Shown piece after piece: positions 1 to 11,922 of a stretch of DNA of 64,000 nucleotides (the first letter of the stretch is position 1; the number at the start of each line of letters is the position of its first letter). The translations under genes and the position numbers were made by a program. The notes beneath the pieces were generated by a model that was not told the DNA's origin, did no database searches, and worked only from the letters and a program-made list of their open reading frames with translations. The DNA is from Rotaria socialis. Taxonomy: Eukaryota > Rotifera > Eurotatoria > Philodinida > Philodinidae. The DNA lies in contig CAJNYU010002289.1 of the NCBI GenBank assembly GCA_905331475.1, positions 1 through 64,000 of the forward strand, written 5' to 3'.

Positions 1-220
1 AATATTGCAGTGGATAGAGCTCGTCGAGATCTACTTGGAGCCAGGAAGTCCTTAGTTGGAGCCAGCTTCACGGCGAATATTTTCAAGAAATACTCGAATC
101 CTGACCTAAGATATCCTACGTCAAAATCATTATGATTCATACTTACTTCGTACTCAAGCAAATTCATATTATCGATATATTTATAGTATTGTGGCTGTTG
201 GAAATTTCCAAGCGAAGTTA

Positions 221-385
221 CCCAGGTCGATCAAAACGGACCACCGTAAACCGGCGTAACATTATCGTATTCTATAGAACATACGACCGTATTACTGCCT
301 CTGTTATACGGGGAAAATACGGCACATAAAACGGACCGTATTTGTATCCTATACGACCGTTTACTGATCGTTTTCTTCGACTGGG
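221..385. mobile_element. Small palindromic element rich in ACGACCGT/ACGGTCGT motifs
   Basis: The left end reads CCCAGGTCGATCAA and the right end, reverse-complemented, begins CCCAGTCGA, so the termini are inverted. The interior repeats AAACGG, ACGGACCGTA and ACGACCGT several times in both orientations. A second copy of the same design lies at 37718-37942 and ends in the exact reverse complement of CCCAGGTCGATCAA. No coding capacity is seen. This is most simply a miniature inverted-repeat transposable element; the superfamily is unclear because no convincing target duplication is visible. Confidence 0.55.
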
Positions 386-1586
386 CTAGAAATAAAGTGC
401 GGCTGCGTTGTTTGATGATATAGCTGTAAAGAAGAACGAATAAGAAAAATTTGCTTCGTCATGCATATATGACGAAAGTAATAGATGATTCTTCGTTTTG
501 CGTAGAAATAAAGCAAATCGCAATACCATTCAGTAGGTTCGCTGTATGGTTGCCAAACATCGGCCATGATTTACCAAATAAAAATTCTTTAGTATTTTGC
601 AGTAATGTTCTCAGATAAACACAAATATACTTTTTAAAAATTGCATCACATTATCTTCCGTTAATTTAGACAACTAGTGACTCCAATCGGAAGGTTCTCA
701 GCGTGAGCTTAGTGACGGTGTCACGAGGAGACTGGGAGAACGGAGCCCCAGATTTTTTTCAAAATTTCCAGACAGAATCGATAATCTTTTCTGACATTAC
801 GGTAAACCTATTATCACACTGCATTTGAGAGTTAACATCACCTACCAAGATCAAAATTCCTGGTGTCGCCACTAGTTGGACTACAAAGAGGTCGATGACT
901 AATACATTTAATTGGAAAGCTTTTTTATGAATAAAACGGTAGAGCTTTGCTGAGACCAATAAAAACTTTTCAAGATTGAGGCACATGAGTTTCGTTCTTC
1001 CTAGGGATACCGCTGTCAGGTTTGCCAATTAGGAGGGCTAAATATTGCCTATCACAAGTCGAATCCTTACTCCGAATTTTTTTGCGTTTTGTTTCTGCAT
1101 CTTATGTAAAAGTTAAGCCAAAGAAAATAAATATTAGAAGATTGTATTTCTGTGATGGACACTTACAAATTTGTTAATATGTGACAAACTAAAGAGTTCA
1201 GTCCTATTATTTTTTCCTAGCAGAAAATAATTAGATAAAGAGTATTAACATAAAACCTGTGAATCACATGCAGAAAAATTATTTCAAGATACTTCTATTC
1301 TGAAGAAACCCCATATACCTTATTTATCAAGAATTTTAATTCGATTTCATCGTATTTCGGTGCTTTTTAGGTTCTTTTCTCTCCCTTCTATTCAAGTATG
1401 AAGTGTGAAGGTCCTTAAAAATATTTTATCTAAACTAACCTATATTTCATCGACTACATTTTTTATCTTCAAAGTTAACAATAAATACAGGATGTACGCA
1501 TATTATACCTAAACAAAGAACATAGTTTTCCTTAATATTTTTTCTTTTGCATTAATTTTCGTTCTCTTTGATCTTTTGTGTCCTAG

Positions 1587-1925
1587 AGAGACAGGCGTGT
1601 CGATATTTGTACAAATTTTCTTCTCAAAAGGAACAAACGTACAGATATTTGCGCTATCTAAATTCAAGACCCATGGTCGTATAGAATCTAAACCTTCGAT
1701 GCATTTTTATCCAAACTTTAACTGTTTAAATATCTTTTCAGATTTTTCTGTTTGGTTAAAACTATTCAGAAAAACCTTTCACTCAAAAGCATGAAATTTC
1801 ACTGAAAAATGCATAAAAAATTGAGATTTTGTACAAAATTTGATCTTAAATTAAGATAGCGCAAACATATGAAAGTTTGTTATTTTTGTGCAGAGAATTT
1901 GTACAAAAATCTGCAAGTCTATCTG
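1587..1925. repeat. Imperfect foldback, about 90-bp arms
   Basis: The segment near 1587-1680 (around ATATTTGTACAAATTTTCT and TTTGCGCTATCTAAATTCAAG) recurs in reverse complement near 1835-1925 (AGAATTTGTACAAAAATCTG and AATTTAAGATAGCGCAAA). The arms are diverged and the inner sequence also pairs in part. It carries no gene that I recognise and is probably a decayed foldback element. Confidence 0.5.
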
Positions 1926-3090
1926 CCGGTTCTTTTCATGGTAATTTGAATACAACTTAATCGTTCAAAGATCGCCGAGAAAGTTCCTTTTTTTCCGTTA
2001 CGTATATTGATCGTTTTATAAACAAAATCCATTTTCTAACCCTGCAGAAGTTGAAACTATGAGTTTATGCTATTCTAATAGTTTTCATTAACAAAACAAA
2101 AAAATTTCCATTGATTCATCTCACACAATTGAGAATCAAACAGTTGCGTGAATGCTTTGTCGTAGTTTGGTCGCAACGGAAAATGGTGAAAGAGAAAAAT
2201 TGAATGAAAATAATGTCCAAATCGAAAACTGTCAGCAAAAGAGATGTCTCCAGTGATTGACGAAATTTGCGTATCTATACTCTATCTTGTTTTTCTTATT
2301 AATTTACTCGTCTGAATTTTAAACGGTGATAAGTAATATCTGATATAGATAAACTAAAGCTGACGACAAAAGAGCTAACGAAATTCTTGATATAAGACAT
2401 TGTGATGGCCCTATAACTCTAGTGGAATATTTAGATGAATTGTCATTTGTTGTTGCTAAATGAAAAAAATGATTTTTTTTCTCTCTTGTCTTATGCATAT
2501 TCTTTGTTGCAATACTAAATTCATTTCATAAGATAAATACGATGATGGCTCGCTAGTTATACTCTTTTGAAACAATTTTCGACCAAACTACAGCCAACCG
2601 ATTGAATGGTATTACTTAAATTGAGCCTATGAAAAAATTTGAATTTCACACTAAACTAGTCTGTTCATTATTTACTCTTTTTTGTTCGACAGTTATTATT
2701 ACGTTCTGCACTGAAAAAATTATATTTCTAAGTAAATATCGGTGCCCTCTTCAACTTCTCCGCTCACACTCTAGATCTTCGGAGCATACTATGTAGTCTG
2801 ATGGGTATAGTCTTTTTGGAGAGCCGTATCATCGCTTCTCTTCCCTTCATATTCATATCACCAATTAATATTACATAATTTACCTGTCACGAAAACGATG
2901 CGACATCTGTACTCACGCATTCGTAATATATAAAGGCGTTACGAATAATAACTAATCATGCGAGTACAGTTTTATGTTATACTCAGCAATAATATGAATC
3001 AAAGATAAACAAGTAACCTTCAATCATACATTTTCGGTTCATTTTTATTAATACAATCATATCGATCAGATTCCAGAGTCGTTGAAAATC

Positions 3091-4949
3091 ATGTACGAGT
3101 ACTATGATATAGAAGAAAATACTCTGTATGTATTAAATACAATAAAATTTGTCTCATTGATACCAGTTTTGCTATCTGTTTTTTAGTGGCACGACTCTAA
3201 CGTCGGGGACATGCACATTAACGAAAAATGATGAAAACTTAATTGGAATAAGTCTTGGTGGTGGTTATCCATATTGTCCTTGTTTATTTATTGTACAAGT
3301 ATTTGACAATTCACCTGTATCAAAAGATGGATCATTAGCAGCAGGTTCAAACTAAAAATCTATTTTTTTGCAATTTTTTATGCGTGACTTAAATAGGCGA
3401 TGAAATTGTATCAATCAATGGTGAATCCGTAAAAGGTCGCACGAAACATGAAGCAGCTAAAATGATTACATCTGCTAAAGTTGTGCTTTTGTTTTTATTT
3501 TTAACTTTATTACTATTATAAATTTATTTCCAGGCAGATGTAACCATTCATTATAATAAATTACATGCTCAACCGCAAGAAGGCAAAACATTAGATATAA
3601 GTTAGTGCATATTTTTTGTTTCGAAAGTCTTCGTCTCATTTTTTATTGAATTAGTTTTAAAAAAAGTCAAACATCGTATAATCGAAGCCATGAGTTCAAC
3701 AACTGCTGATGCGCTTGGTCTTAGCCGTGCTATTTTAGTCAATGGTTAAAGATTAGTAAAGCATGTTTCTCTTTTTCAATCGTCTCTCTCCTAGATTCTT
3801 TGGTTAACAAACTCACTGAAATTGAAGCCATGGCAGATTTATATCGCGGCCTTATAAAACATACACGTAAAGTGCTTATAGGCATATATGACTTAGCTCA
3901 TATCCACCGTGATTTTGGTGATACATTTGCTAACATTGGTGCTCGCGAACCACAAGTGACAGCATCACAAGCGTTCACAAAATTCGGTGATGCTCATCGG
4001 CAAATGAATCAGCATGCTATGGCACTGCTTGCAATTGCAGCACCAGTATGTATAAGACACAAGAAAAAAAATGCTGCTGATAGTTTGTAATTAATAAAGC
4101 ATTTTAGATGGTTGCTGATTTCAATACATACTTAACCAAAGCAATTCCTGATACTCGATTGACTGTTCAAAAATATGCAGATGCTAAATTCGAATATTTA
4201 GTAAGTTGTACAATTTCTAATAATACTTTCGATGAGTCTAAAAACGCCGGGTAAATCTGATCAAACTGAGATAGACGGCGTTTGTTTAAGGAAAGAGATT
4301 GTAGATTCACTGGTTCGAATCGAATTGTTGAAAGACTTGTACCTTGCTAATTCTTGACAAGTTTTTATTTAATTTAGTCTTATTGTTTGAAAGTAAAAGA
4401 AATGAATGATGAAGAACAATTCTTTAACTCACAAGCTGAACTGCTCTATCGAGTGGAGTCAGGAAATTATGAATATCGGTTTGTAGAAATATAGTTTATT
4501 TTAAATTTTGAAACGAGAAATTATCTATCTAGAATAGTACTTCGATGTCGACAGTTAGCTCGTGATCGCTTTGCTAAAATGCGTTCAGATGTACTCGTTA
4601 AATTAGAACTACTTGATCAAAAACGAGGTTTGTATTTCTAATGAAAAAAAAATTATTCTTCATTATAATTTTTCTTTTAGTCCAAGACATAGTTTTTCAA
4701 TTGCATCGTTTAATGGCCGCCCTTGATAAATATCATAGAGCAAGTAACGAAATAATGCAAGAAGTTGACATATTTCCAATTGCAGTTGATATTGCTTTGC
4801 CAGTATTTTCCAAAAACGAAAATGATGATCAAGATCAAGATCAAGATCAAGATCAAGATCAGTTCGTTGATATTCCTCACCAAGTGAATGAAGATCCAGA
4901 TGCGCAAGAAATTTTGGATGATTTAGAACTACTTAAAATCGGAGATTAA
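3091..4949 (+). CDS. PICK1: PICK1-like PDZ and BAR-domain scaffold protein
   Basis: Ten exons join in frame: 3091-3125, 3187-3344, 3397-3479, 3534-3600, 3655-3744, 3795-4045, 4108-4200, 4378-4478, 4533-4627 and 4681-4949. They give 413 residues, against about 415 for vertebrate PICK1. The N-terminus MYEYYDIEENTL matches the family start. The PDZ domain (about residues 15-105) has the carboxylate-binding loop as LIGISLGGG. The arfaptin-homology/BAR domain follows, with conserved blocks VKHRIIEAMSS, ADALGLSRAIL, AIPDTRLT, FEYLSYCLKVKEM and GNYEYRIVLRCRQ, and then an acidic tail. PICK1 clusters receptors and transporters by binding their C-termini and curves membranes with its BAR dimer. An oddity is a GATCAA microsatellite at 4828-4860 that encodes an Asp-Gln run in the tail. 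The gene is convergent with the PEX11 gene. Identification is from recognisable family sequence; the symbol is by homology. Confidence 0.96.
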
Positions 4950-5851
4950 CCGTTTAAAAATGTTGCTTATGTTTCTTTTTATTCATGTCTTTCAATATCA
5001 ATATGCGATAACTCTTTTTTATTGAATCATGTCTTCTAAAATCTTAATTCAAAGCAGCAATGCTCAATACCATTGATAGTGCCGAAAATGAGTATCACGG
5101 AACGGCATCTTATCGAGTAAAACTATTTGATATATAAAGATATTTTTCGAGGCCAGCAGGAAAGGAAGATCTATGATAATATTCTCGTATGTAATTGAGA
5201 AAACAAAATTTGAGAGTATTTTCTAGCTTTCGGCTAAAGAATTCTAGATTGAAGGAAAGTTTCCATAGCCAACGTGAGAAGAATAGATATAATCAGTTTA
5301 CTCCAAAAACTCGACTCATACGATAATCGTAGTTCATGATTTTTAAGAAATTAATTTATTTTAGTATAAAAATCTGTTTCTAACTTTTACAACAAATCGA
5401 ACAACTGTTTATGAAGGTTTAACCATTCGTATTTCTTTTGACGCGTTTCCTACACTTAACTCGTTCTTATCAACATAAACAGCTGAGAAATATTATCGTT
5501 CTTCCTACAAATGGGCTGATGCAGTTGTTACGATGATATTTGCATAGGATATTTAGTGTCACTGAATCTCAATAAAAATTGACCGACTTACACATACCAC
5601 GTAAATATTTGTGAAAAGCCAGACTTATATTGTTGTGAATTCCCTTGATTTTTGGATACGAACAACTCAAATTATTGTTCGAAAGAAAGAAAAATTAGAT
5701 TTCACATTAAATAGAACGATGAAGAAGAAGAAGAAGAAGAAGAAAAGTCAATGTCTATTTTTAAGGTTAATAGAAGGTAAAATCGTAATTGAATTGCGAA
5801 AAAATAAATATCTGCTCTAATGGTAGAGAAGAAAGTATAGCCAGGGCAAAC
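4950..5851. other. Convergent intergenic spacer
   Basis: This spacer lies between the 3' ends of PICK1 (+) and PEX11-gamma (-). It has a GAA/AAG microsatellite at about 5718-5743, which makes a meaningless lysine-rich frame. No domain or exon chain is visible. Confidence 0.6.
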
Positions 5852-6751
5852 TCAATGATCATGATGAAATTTGAAGAGTGCAAGAAGACGTAAGAAAGCT
5901 GAACATGTGCCAAACGCGCCCATTTGAATGAAGGTCAATGTTGATGCCCATAAATAACCACGTGGTAAATAATTAACAGCAACCATAAATTCAGTACCAT
6001 CGCGAACAGTTGCTAACACTGCATTACGCGCGGCAGTCCATGGGATAAATGATTTTTTCCTAAAAAAATAAAAGCTAATTTAAGAACAAAAGCAAAAGAT
6101 TCCGTTCACTTACTCTGCTTCCTTTTTCTCTGGAACATAACTTTGTTGTACCATATATTCTAAAACAACATAAGCATTCCTAAGAAAATGAATGAGAAAT
6201 ATACATATTTTAAAAGAAAAAAAAAGTAAGAAAGAAATTTTCTACCAGAGAGCTGAAGTAAGTAAAGCTGTGGCCCAGAAGAAATTTGTATAAAAATCCC
6301 ATAATTTAGCATCGACATCTAACATTTTCATTTCTCCAAGCCAAGCAATATGTTCTGACGGATAGTAACCAAGCCATGCAATATAATGGAGACATTTCAA
6401 AAAACGAACAATCCAATTTCGTTCCTATAGAAGAAGTTTGAGAGAAAAGCAACGTTTCTCGTTAGATTTATTTTTAATCAAGAAAAAACAAAATATGAAA
6501 TATTTGCTTACTCCAGGTCTCAATTCGTAAGTGAACAAATCTCGAAGAATAGTCAAGTCATCGTACAGACGTAAGACAACACGACAATCTTCAAGCCGTT
6601 TAAAAACACGCTGTAGAGATCGATGTAAATTTGATTTTCGTGGGTAAAAACCACTCAATAAGCAACAAAAATAAAGCGTAAATGTAATGGCAGCATCACG
6701 CCCTTCGTAACAATCGAGAACATCAACCGTTTGGCTTATGTAATTAGTCAT
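5852..6751 (-). CDS. PEX11G: Peroxisomal membrane protein PEX11 gamma-like
   Basis: Four exons on the minus strand join in frame: 6751-6512, 6424-6246, 6179-6114 and 6059-5852, giving 230 residues (vertebrate PEX11G is about 240). Recognisable blocks are the N-terminal ETVDVLDCYEGRD-type helix (here QTVDVLDCYEGRDAAI), the RLEDCRVVLRLYDDL helix, the WLGYYPSEHIAWLGEMKML block and the C-terminal LPRGYLWASTLTFIQMGAFGT membrane segment. PEX11 proteins sit in the peroxisome membrane and promote elongation and division. The start is the ATG at 6751, which opens the longest frame and matches the family N-terminus. The 3' end faces PICK1. The gamma assignment is inferred from the domain order and is less sure than membership of PEX11. 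Confidence 0.9.
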
Positions 6752-8493
6752 TATAATAAGTATAAGTTAATACCACCGTCGACTGATCAGCACACGTTTT
6801 ATAAGTATAACAAGAATAGTATTCTTGTTTTTGCTGTATAGATATTATTTTTGAGGTTTTTCCTTCTATTTCTCTCAGAAATAATAATGTATGTCTCGTT
6901 CTTTTTTTTTGTCTTCTATCGAGATATATGCATGGGTTGTCGGCGTCGTGATAATGTTTAATATGTTCCGTATACTACTCCAGTTTTCTGCGGTTGCTGT
7001 TTTTATTATCGTCTTGATAAATATATAGCTCCTATATATACTGATGTATAGGAAGGAAAAAAACAGCTAGCGATCTCACATACGCAGACACGACCGATGC
7101 AAGCAATAGCAAATATGAATACGAAAAAAATTAACTATTTTTCTCTCGTTAGTTTTGTACAGACATTTTCCCAAGTAACAACTGCAATGGGAAGTGACTT
7201 TTTTTGTGAATCGTTTTAGATCAAATCATTTTCTTGAACACAAACAAAAATAAAAGTAGCCAAGCACAACGATTACTATGAAGAAAAATGTCTACAATAA
7301 TCAAAATAGCACATGGGAATTCAATTAAAGTATCATCTTTGTAGTCGACAATTTGATTGGTTACGTAAAGACAATCGTTGTACATCGTATCTGTACTTCT
7401 GTTATTTCTATTATTGTTGGTGACGTGATAATCAATAGAATCGCAGCTATCAGCAATACAATGAATTGGTTAAAAACGTATCGCAAGCAAATAGACGACC
7501 ATAAATAGACTCTATAATGATATAATACTTCGTGAATCAATCAAGCTTATCTTTTACGTCCATGTTAACCAGTACTAAGTGTGATAATGACCTTTACAAA
7601 TTTTTATGAGTATTTAAATACAAATTATAAACATGTTGTTTTGTTTTCTTTACAATCAAGAACTGAAATTTTATATATTAAACCAAAATCTAGGATCATC
7701 AAAACTCTTCATATCACATTATAGCGTTGATAATTACGAATTTTAATCTCAAGGATAAATACTATCGATTGATAAATGTCACGACAGCAGTGAAGATTCC
7801 CAATATGTTTGTCTATATCTTTGTTTTGATCGTAACATTAAAGGCTCCGTTTAATCCGAATTTCTCTACAGGTCTTCTTTAGAAAAATTATATTTTTTAT
7901 TGTAAGAATAGAAAATTTTAATTGGCTAGAAATAATTAAGAAATGAACGATGAAGTATCAAATACAAAATCATGTCTCGATTATGGAAGATCAAGCCTCA
8001 AGCTATCTTCGCGTAGATGAACCTATAATTTTTTTAATTTCGTACTAAGAAGAGAATCAAAATTTGAACACAAAACGAAAAGATTTCGGAATCAGTTTTG
8101 TTTCAATTATCGATATCTATTAGCTCCTACTGTGCATATATTTTCCTTTTCTCTTATGTCATTAACTCGTGCGCATATAATGAGCAGAAGGTGATGTTAT
8201 TCGATCTACTCATTAATTATAACTGTTGGACATTGGCGTAAGAGAAGAGAACAGTTGGTGTGAAGAAAAAGCAGAAGAAGAAAAAAATTGAATTACATAA
8301 AAACGAATAGTCACCAACTTGTTAATTACAATACAATTGACAGTAGAAAAGAAACAAACGTATTCCTTGTTCGCTTGGACGCATATTGCATGTTTTAACT
8401 TCCAAGTCAATGTCGGTATTGTGTTTATCATAAATCACACATTGAACTGCTCTATATATAAATCATGTTCAATTGTTTGAATAACATACAGTT
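6752..8493. other. Intergenic spacer
   Basis: This 1.7 kb of AT-rich sequence separates the divergent 5' ends of PEX11-gamma (-) and the EGF-CFC gene (+), so it should hold both promoters. I see no coding exon chain, RNA gene or repeat of note. Confidence 0.5.
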
Positions 8494-9261
8494 ATGCATA
8501 GATTTTATTTTTTGTTCATCGTGCTTTTCAGGTATGTAAAAGATCATAACATTGGCGTTTATTCAAACGATGATTTCTACATTTTTAGACCCGTAGAAGG
8601 CTTCTATCTTCAAGATGATTCTGAAGGTATGCATGATGATTATTTTTTTCTCTGTGAGTACTGATGGAACCGATATATTTTAGAGTTTATTGCTGAGCAA
8701 GAGCCATGCAATGCTGGTTGTAAAAATGGTGGTCAATGTTTTCTATCATCGTTTTGTATATGTCCAAAGTAAGTTAGGAATCAGAAATTTGTATCGGAAT
8801 ATATTATTTCGATTTCAGAGGATTTTCTGGAAGATATTGTGAAGTATCTCTTAACGAACAGTGTGGCACATTTCCATCAATGACAACTATGGAAATAGAC
8901 TGTGTCCTATGTATTTGTTATAATGGTTTATTTATGTGCGATACGCAACCGATTGGTCTTTGTCGTAAGTTTTATTTTGTTTCTATATAGTAAATTTATA
9001 AATTTATTTTTATTAGATCGTAAATCTGATATATTTTTAACTCGAACAATGCGTATAAAACGTGCCCTTAAAATGATTCAATATCGTTTCAAAAATATAA
9101 AATCATTTGAACCAATGAAGAAGTTCAATGTTACATTAGATGATGATACTCAACTTATTCATTTAAATGGCTATCGAATCGTACTAAATCATTCTTCGTC
9201 TAAGCTATCCTCCTATTTCGTTATATTCCTCTGTTTATTGTCTATTTATTGGTTGAAATAA
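8494..9261 (+). CDS. EGF-CFC family (Cripto/Cryptic-like) secreted or GPI-anchored protein
   Basis: Five exons join in frame: 8494-8531, 8589-8626, 8684-8768, 8819-8964 and 9017-9261, giving 183 residues (human CRIPTO is 188). Residues 1-13 form a hydrophobic signal peptide. A truncated EGF-like module follows with Cys 34, 38, 44, 50, 52 and 61, including CKNGGQCFLSSFCICPKGF. The CFC module has Cys 69, 82, 85, 87, 94 and 102, with the family signatures CGTFP and VLCICYNGLFMC. The protein ends in a basic linker and a hydrophobic tail (SSYFVIFLCLLSIYWLK) like a GPI-attachment signal. EGF-CFC proteins are Nodal co-receptors in deuterostomes. The order signal, EGF, CFC, hydrophobic tail and the cysteine spacing are seen directly; the Nodal role here is inferred. 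Confidence 0.85.
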
Positions 9262-11156
9262 TGTATTTTTCTTATTTCTATAACATTGATTTTTAGAAAG
9301 AAATTAATTAAAATTCGCTTGTACAAATAAAAACAGATTGTCTATGAAATAAATTCATTTTTAACGAGACTTAAATGTTGATCAATATCTTGAACTGATT
9401 CTGATGAGACTTCATTTTTCTCTTACGTGCATTCTAAGTAGTCACTATCTCAATTGTACCAAGCTAATGTGCCATCGTAATACATGCTTGAAGAATAACT
9501 CGAAAGAATATTTTTACTTAGTTAACTGTATGTTGAATGTTGAACATCATCAGTACGACTTGATGTCTAATATTGAAAGAGCACATTTTATATTTAAAAA
9601 AAGTTATAGATTCGATTATTTTTGTAAGCTTATACCACAACATGGTGCGTTTCAGGAGATCAAATGTGCCTTTCGGAAGTTCTGTGCAAACTTTTTGTTT
9701 GCTAAAAACAATTCAAATGTGCGTATAGAGGAGTGTAGAGTATTGGGTTGAGTGTCAGCGAAAAAAGAAATGCTCTGAGATAGACACGCGCCAATATCCA
9801 GGTTCTGAAAAGAGAAACCGAAAAATTACTATTCAAGTTTGACTCTTAGTTCTATTTCTTTCACAGTCGCTCAACACTATGGGTAAGTGATAGAACGCTG
9901 ACATTCAAATACTTAATTGGATTAATATAATTGCTGACTCTCGATCCAAATGAATTGCATCAGAATACGTTAAAAAACATGAATTAATGTTGATACTGAT
10001 TGGTTACCAAAATTGACATGAAATACCTGCTATATGCGAACAACTTTATTTGCGTGAGGATATTAGTATGAATAAGCTACAGTCTGACACCCACACCCCG
10101 TAAAGGGGTATTTTCAACAAAGTTTAACAAAAAAAGTAGAGAAAATCTACCTTTGCTGATGGAAAAAATTGAAAATTTTCAATTATTGGGGGGGAGGGGG
10201 TTACACTGCCCCGCTCCCGCGGTTCCTGGACGTGAAGACAAAGAGCAGTAAATACGATAGAATGTGTTGGAACGAATATTCTCCTTATAACACTGTGAAG
10301 CTGGCCGGACGACCAATATAATATGCCCGACTCTTCCGGCAATCATGATACGGGCAGAAAATACCTATACCAATCCACAAAATATCATAATTTTCCCCTA
10401 ACAACCATTAAAAAATCCATCATGAAGATACACAACCGTAAACACTAATAGTAATACCAATACTACAATCAACTCCTAGAAAATCTGTGCTACATTCGAA
10501 ATAGAATCAATCGATACAGCTAGTTGAGGTGGTCATAGAAATGATTCTCACACATTCGAAAAGCTCGTCGTGACCTGTCACCAATTCAGAATACTGTATT
10601 AGTAGTACTAATACTAACGGTAACATGATGCAATAGTCATGCCTACATCGTTTGTTTGGAAGATAACTACGGAAAGCTATTAGGGTCCGCGTCAATGAAG
10701 CACCTACACTAATTGACACTGTCATCCTCACCCTTAAGTATTCATCATCAATTAGACCTACTAGTGTATAAGTGCTCTGAACTTTAATAATAACTATCGA
10801 TTTTTTTTTCATCTTGCGTGCTGATACATTATTTTTGTTCTTTTTTGGACTTTTTACTACACAATAAAAGCGATCATAATTAGTGTGAGTCCTTGTTGTT
10901 AATTATAAGAGTAATTCAATCAATTTTTCTCATATATCGTTGTTAGCAAGACTGTCATTTCCAAAATTTATTTATGCCACAGTCCTCTTTACTGGTGCTT
11001 TACGGATCCTTGGATATCTATTGCTTCATGCATTGCTCAATAGAATCACTATTTTCTTCCTGCTAAATGATTGTGTGCGGCTAGCTTCGCTCTGGTCAAA
11101 CAAAATTGTATATTTCGAGTATCTACAGTTAAATTCTTGTATTTGAATTTATAAAA
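9262..11156. other. Intergenic spacer with G-rich and CACCC-rich patches
   Basis: AATAAA signals lie just after the EGF-CFC stop. An open frame at 9404-9751 (115 codons) has no recognisable domain and no splice support, so I do not call it. A G-rich run lies near 10188-10200 and a telomere-like CACCCACACCCC stretch near 10088-10101, in a region whose composition differs from its surroundings and may be transposon debris. The last 200 bases form the upstream region of the isochorismatase-like gene. Confidence 0.45.
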
Positions 11157-11735
11157 ATGCCTGGTGGGTTAGACTCTTCTAACTTAGCTCTAATAGTCAT
11201 TGATATGCAAAATGCTTTCGCATCTATGGCACAGCCTATCCTTTCCGAACTAAATGATACTATACGAAGTGCACGTCGTGCTGGTATACCAGTTATTTTT
11301 ACTCAACATGGTCATTCTGATCCTGAAAATGAAGAAAAAACATCTGTTTTAGTTCATTGGTGGGGTGCATCAGAATCAATACGAAAAGGTTCTCATGATT
11401 GGAAACTTCTATCGGGCCTTGATGTAGCATCCAATGAAGTCGTTCTTGATGAAAAAACTACATATGATTCATTCTATGGAACACGATTGAAATCTCTGCT
11501 AGATAAACAAAATGTTGATACAGTAATTATTTCAGGTGTTTTAACTCAATTTTGTTGTGAAACAACAGCACGTTCAGCATTTGTTCAAAATTATGATGTT
11601 ATTTTTTTATCCAATGGTACAGGACCGCCATGTCCATCAACACTTGAAATCATATCTTTCGGCTTCGGAAAAGTAATAACATGTGCTGAAATGCGTACGA
11701 GACTTGAAAAGATCAAGAAAGACAGTTTGAAATAA
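11157..11735 (+). CDS. Isochorismatase-like cysteine hydrolase
   Basis: A single uninterrupted frame of 192 residues. The isochorismatase/nicotinamidase fold is marked by ALIVIDMQNAF with the catalytic Asp at 16, VLDEKTTYDSFYGT with the catalytic Lys at 100, and GVLTQFCCETTARSA with the nucleophile Cys at 133 after the usual Gly-Val and Thr. Family members hydrolyse amides or vinyl ethers of small molecules (isochorismate, nicotinamide, N-carbamoyl compounds); the substrate here cannot be told. The length is typical of bacterial and plant single-domain members. It has no intron while its neighbours have three or more, which fits horizontal acquisition or retroposition, though this is inference. 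The start is the ATG beginning MPGGLDSSN. The APP1-like gene begins 188 bp downstream on the same strand. Confidence 0.88.
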   Translation: MPGGLDSSNLALIVIDMQNAFASMAQPILSELNDTIRSARRAGIPVIFTQHGHSDPENEEKTSVLVHWWGASESIRKGSHDWKLLSGLDVASNEVVLDEKTTYDSFYGTRLKSLLDKQNVDTVIISGVLTQFCCETTARSAFVQNYDVIFLSNGTGPPCPSTLEIISFGFGKVITCAEMRTRLEKIKKDSLK

Positions 11736-11922
11736 ACCTCACTTTTCTCTGAGTTTGTTTTACCTATTCTTTTTTTCGTCATGTTCTCGGTTGGTTGTAA
11801 ATATGATGAATAAGTGGCACGAAAAAGAAAAAGAAACAGTATTGCAAATCATATAATGCATTTATTTGATCAGAATTTGTTGTTGTTGTTGTTGTTGTCG
11901 TTGTTTTTTTTGTCTCTACTAC

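Larger units (their letters stand above)
1..3090. other. Left flank without a convincing gene
   Basis: No reading frame here shows a recognisable domain or a frame-consistent exon chain. An open frame runs from base 1 to a TGA at 130-132 and could be the tail of something cut by the window edge, but I do not recognise it. The stretch holds two repeat structures that are listed separately: a small palindromic element at 221-385 and a foldback at about 1587-1925. Otherwise it is AT-rich sequence leading to the PICK1 start codon. Confidence 0.5.

Noticed and set aside
759-1028. Minus-strand frame with a GILILVGDVNSQ segment, reminiscent of a LINE endonuclease
   Set aside because: Only a dozen residues resemble the motif; no other endonuclease or reverse-transcriptase block is found around it.
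9404-9751. 115-codon plus-strand frame between the EGF-CFC and isochorismatase genes
   Set aside because: No domain, no splice partners, unbiased composition; probably chance.
10507-10812. 101-codon minus-strand frame
   Set aside because: No recognisable motif and no exon support; it ends in a poly-A-encoded lysine start that looks accidental.
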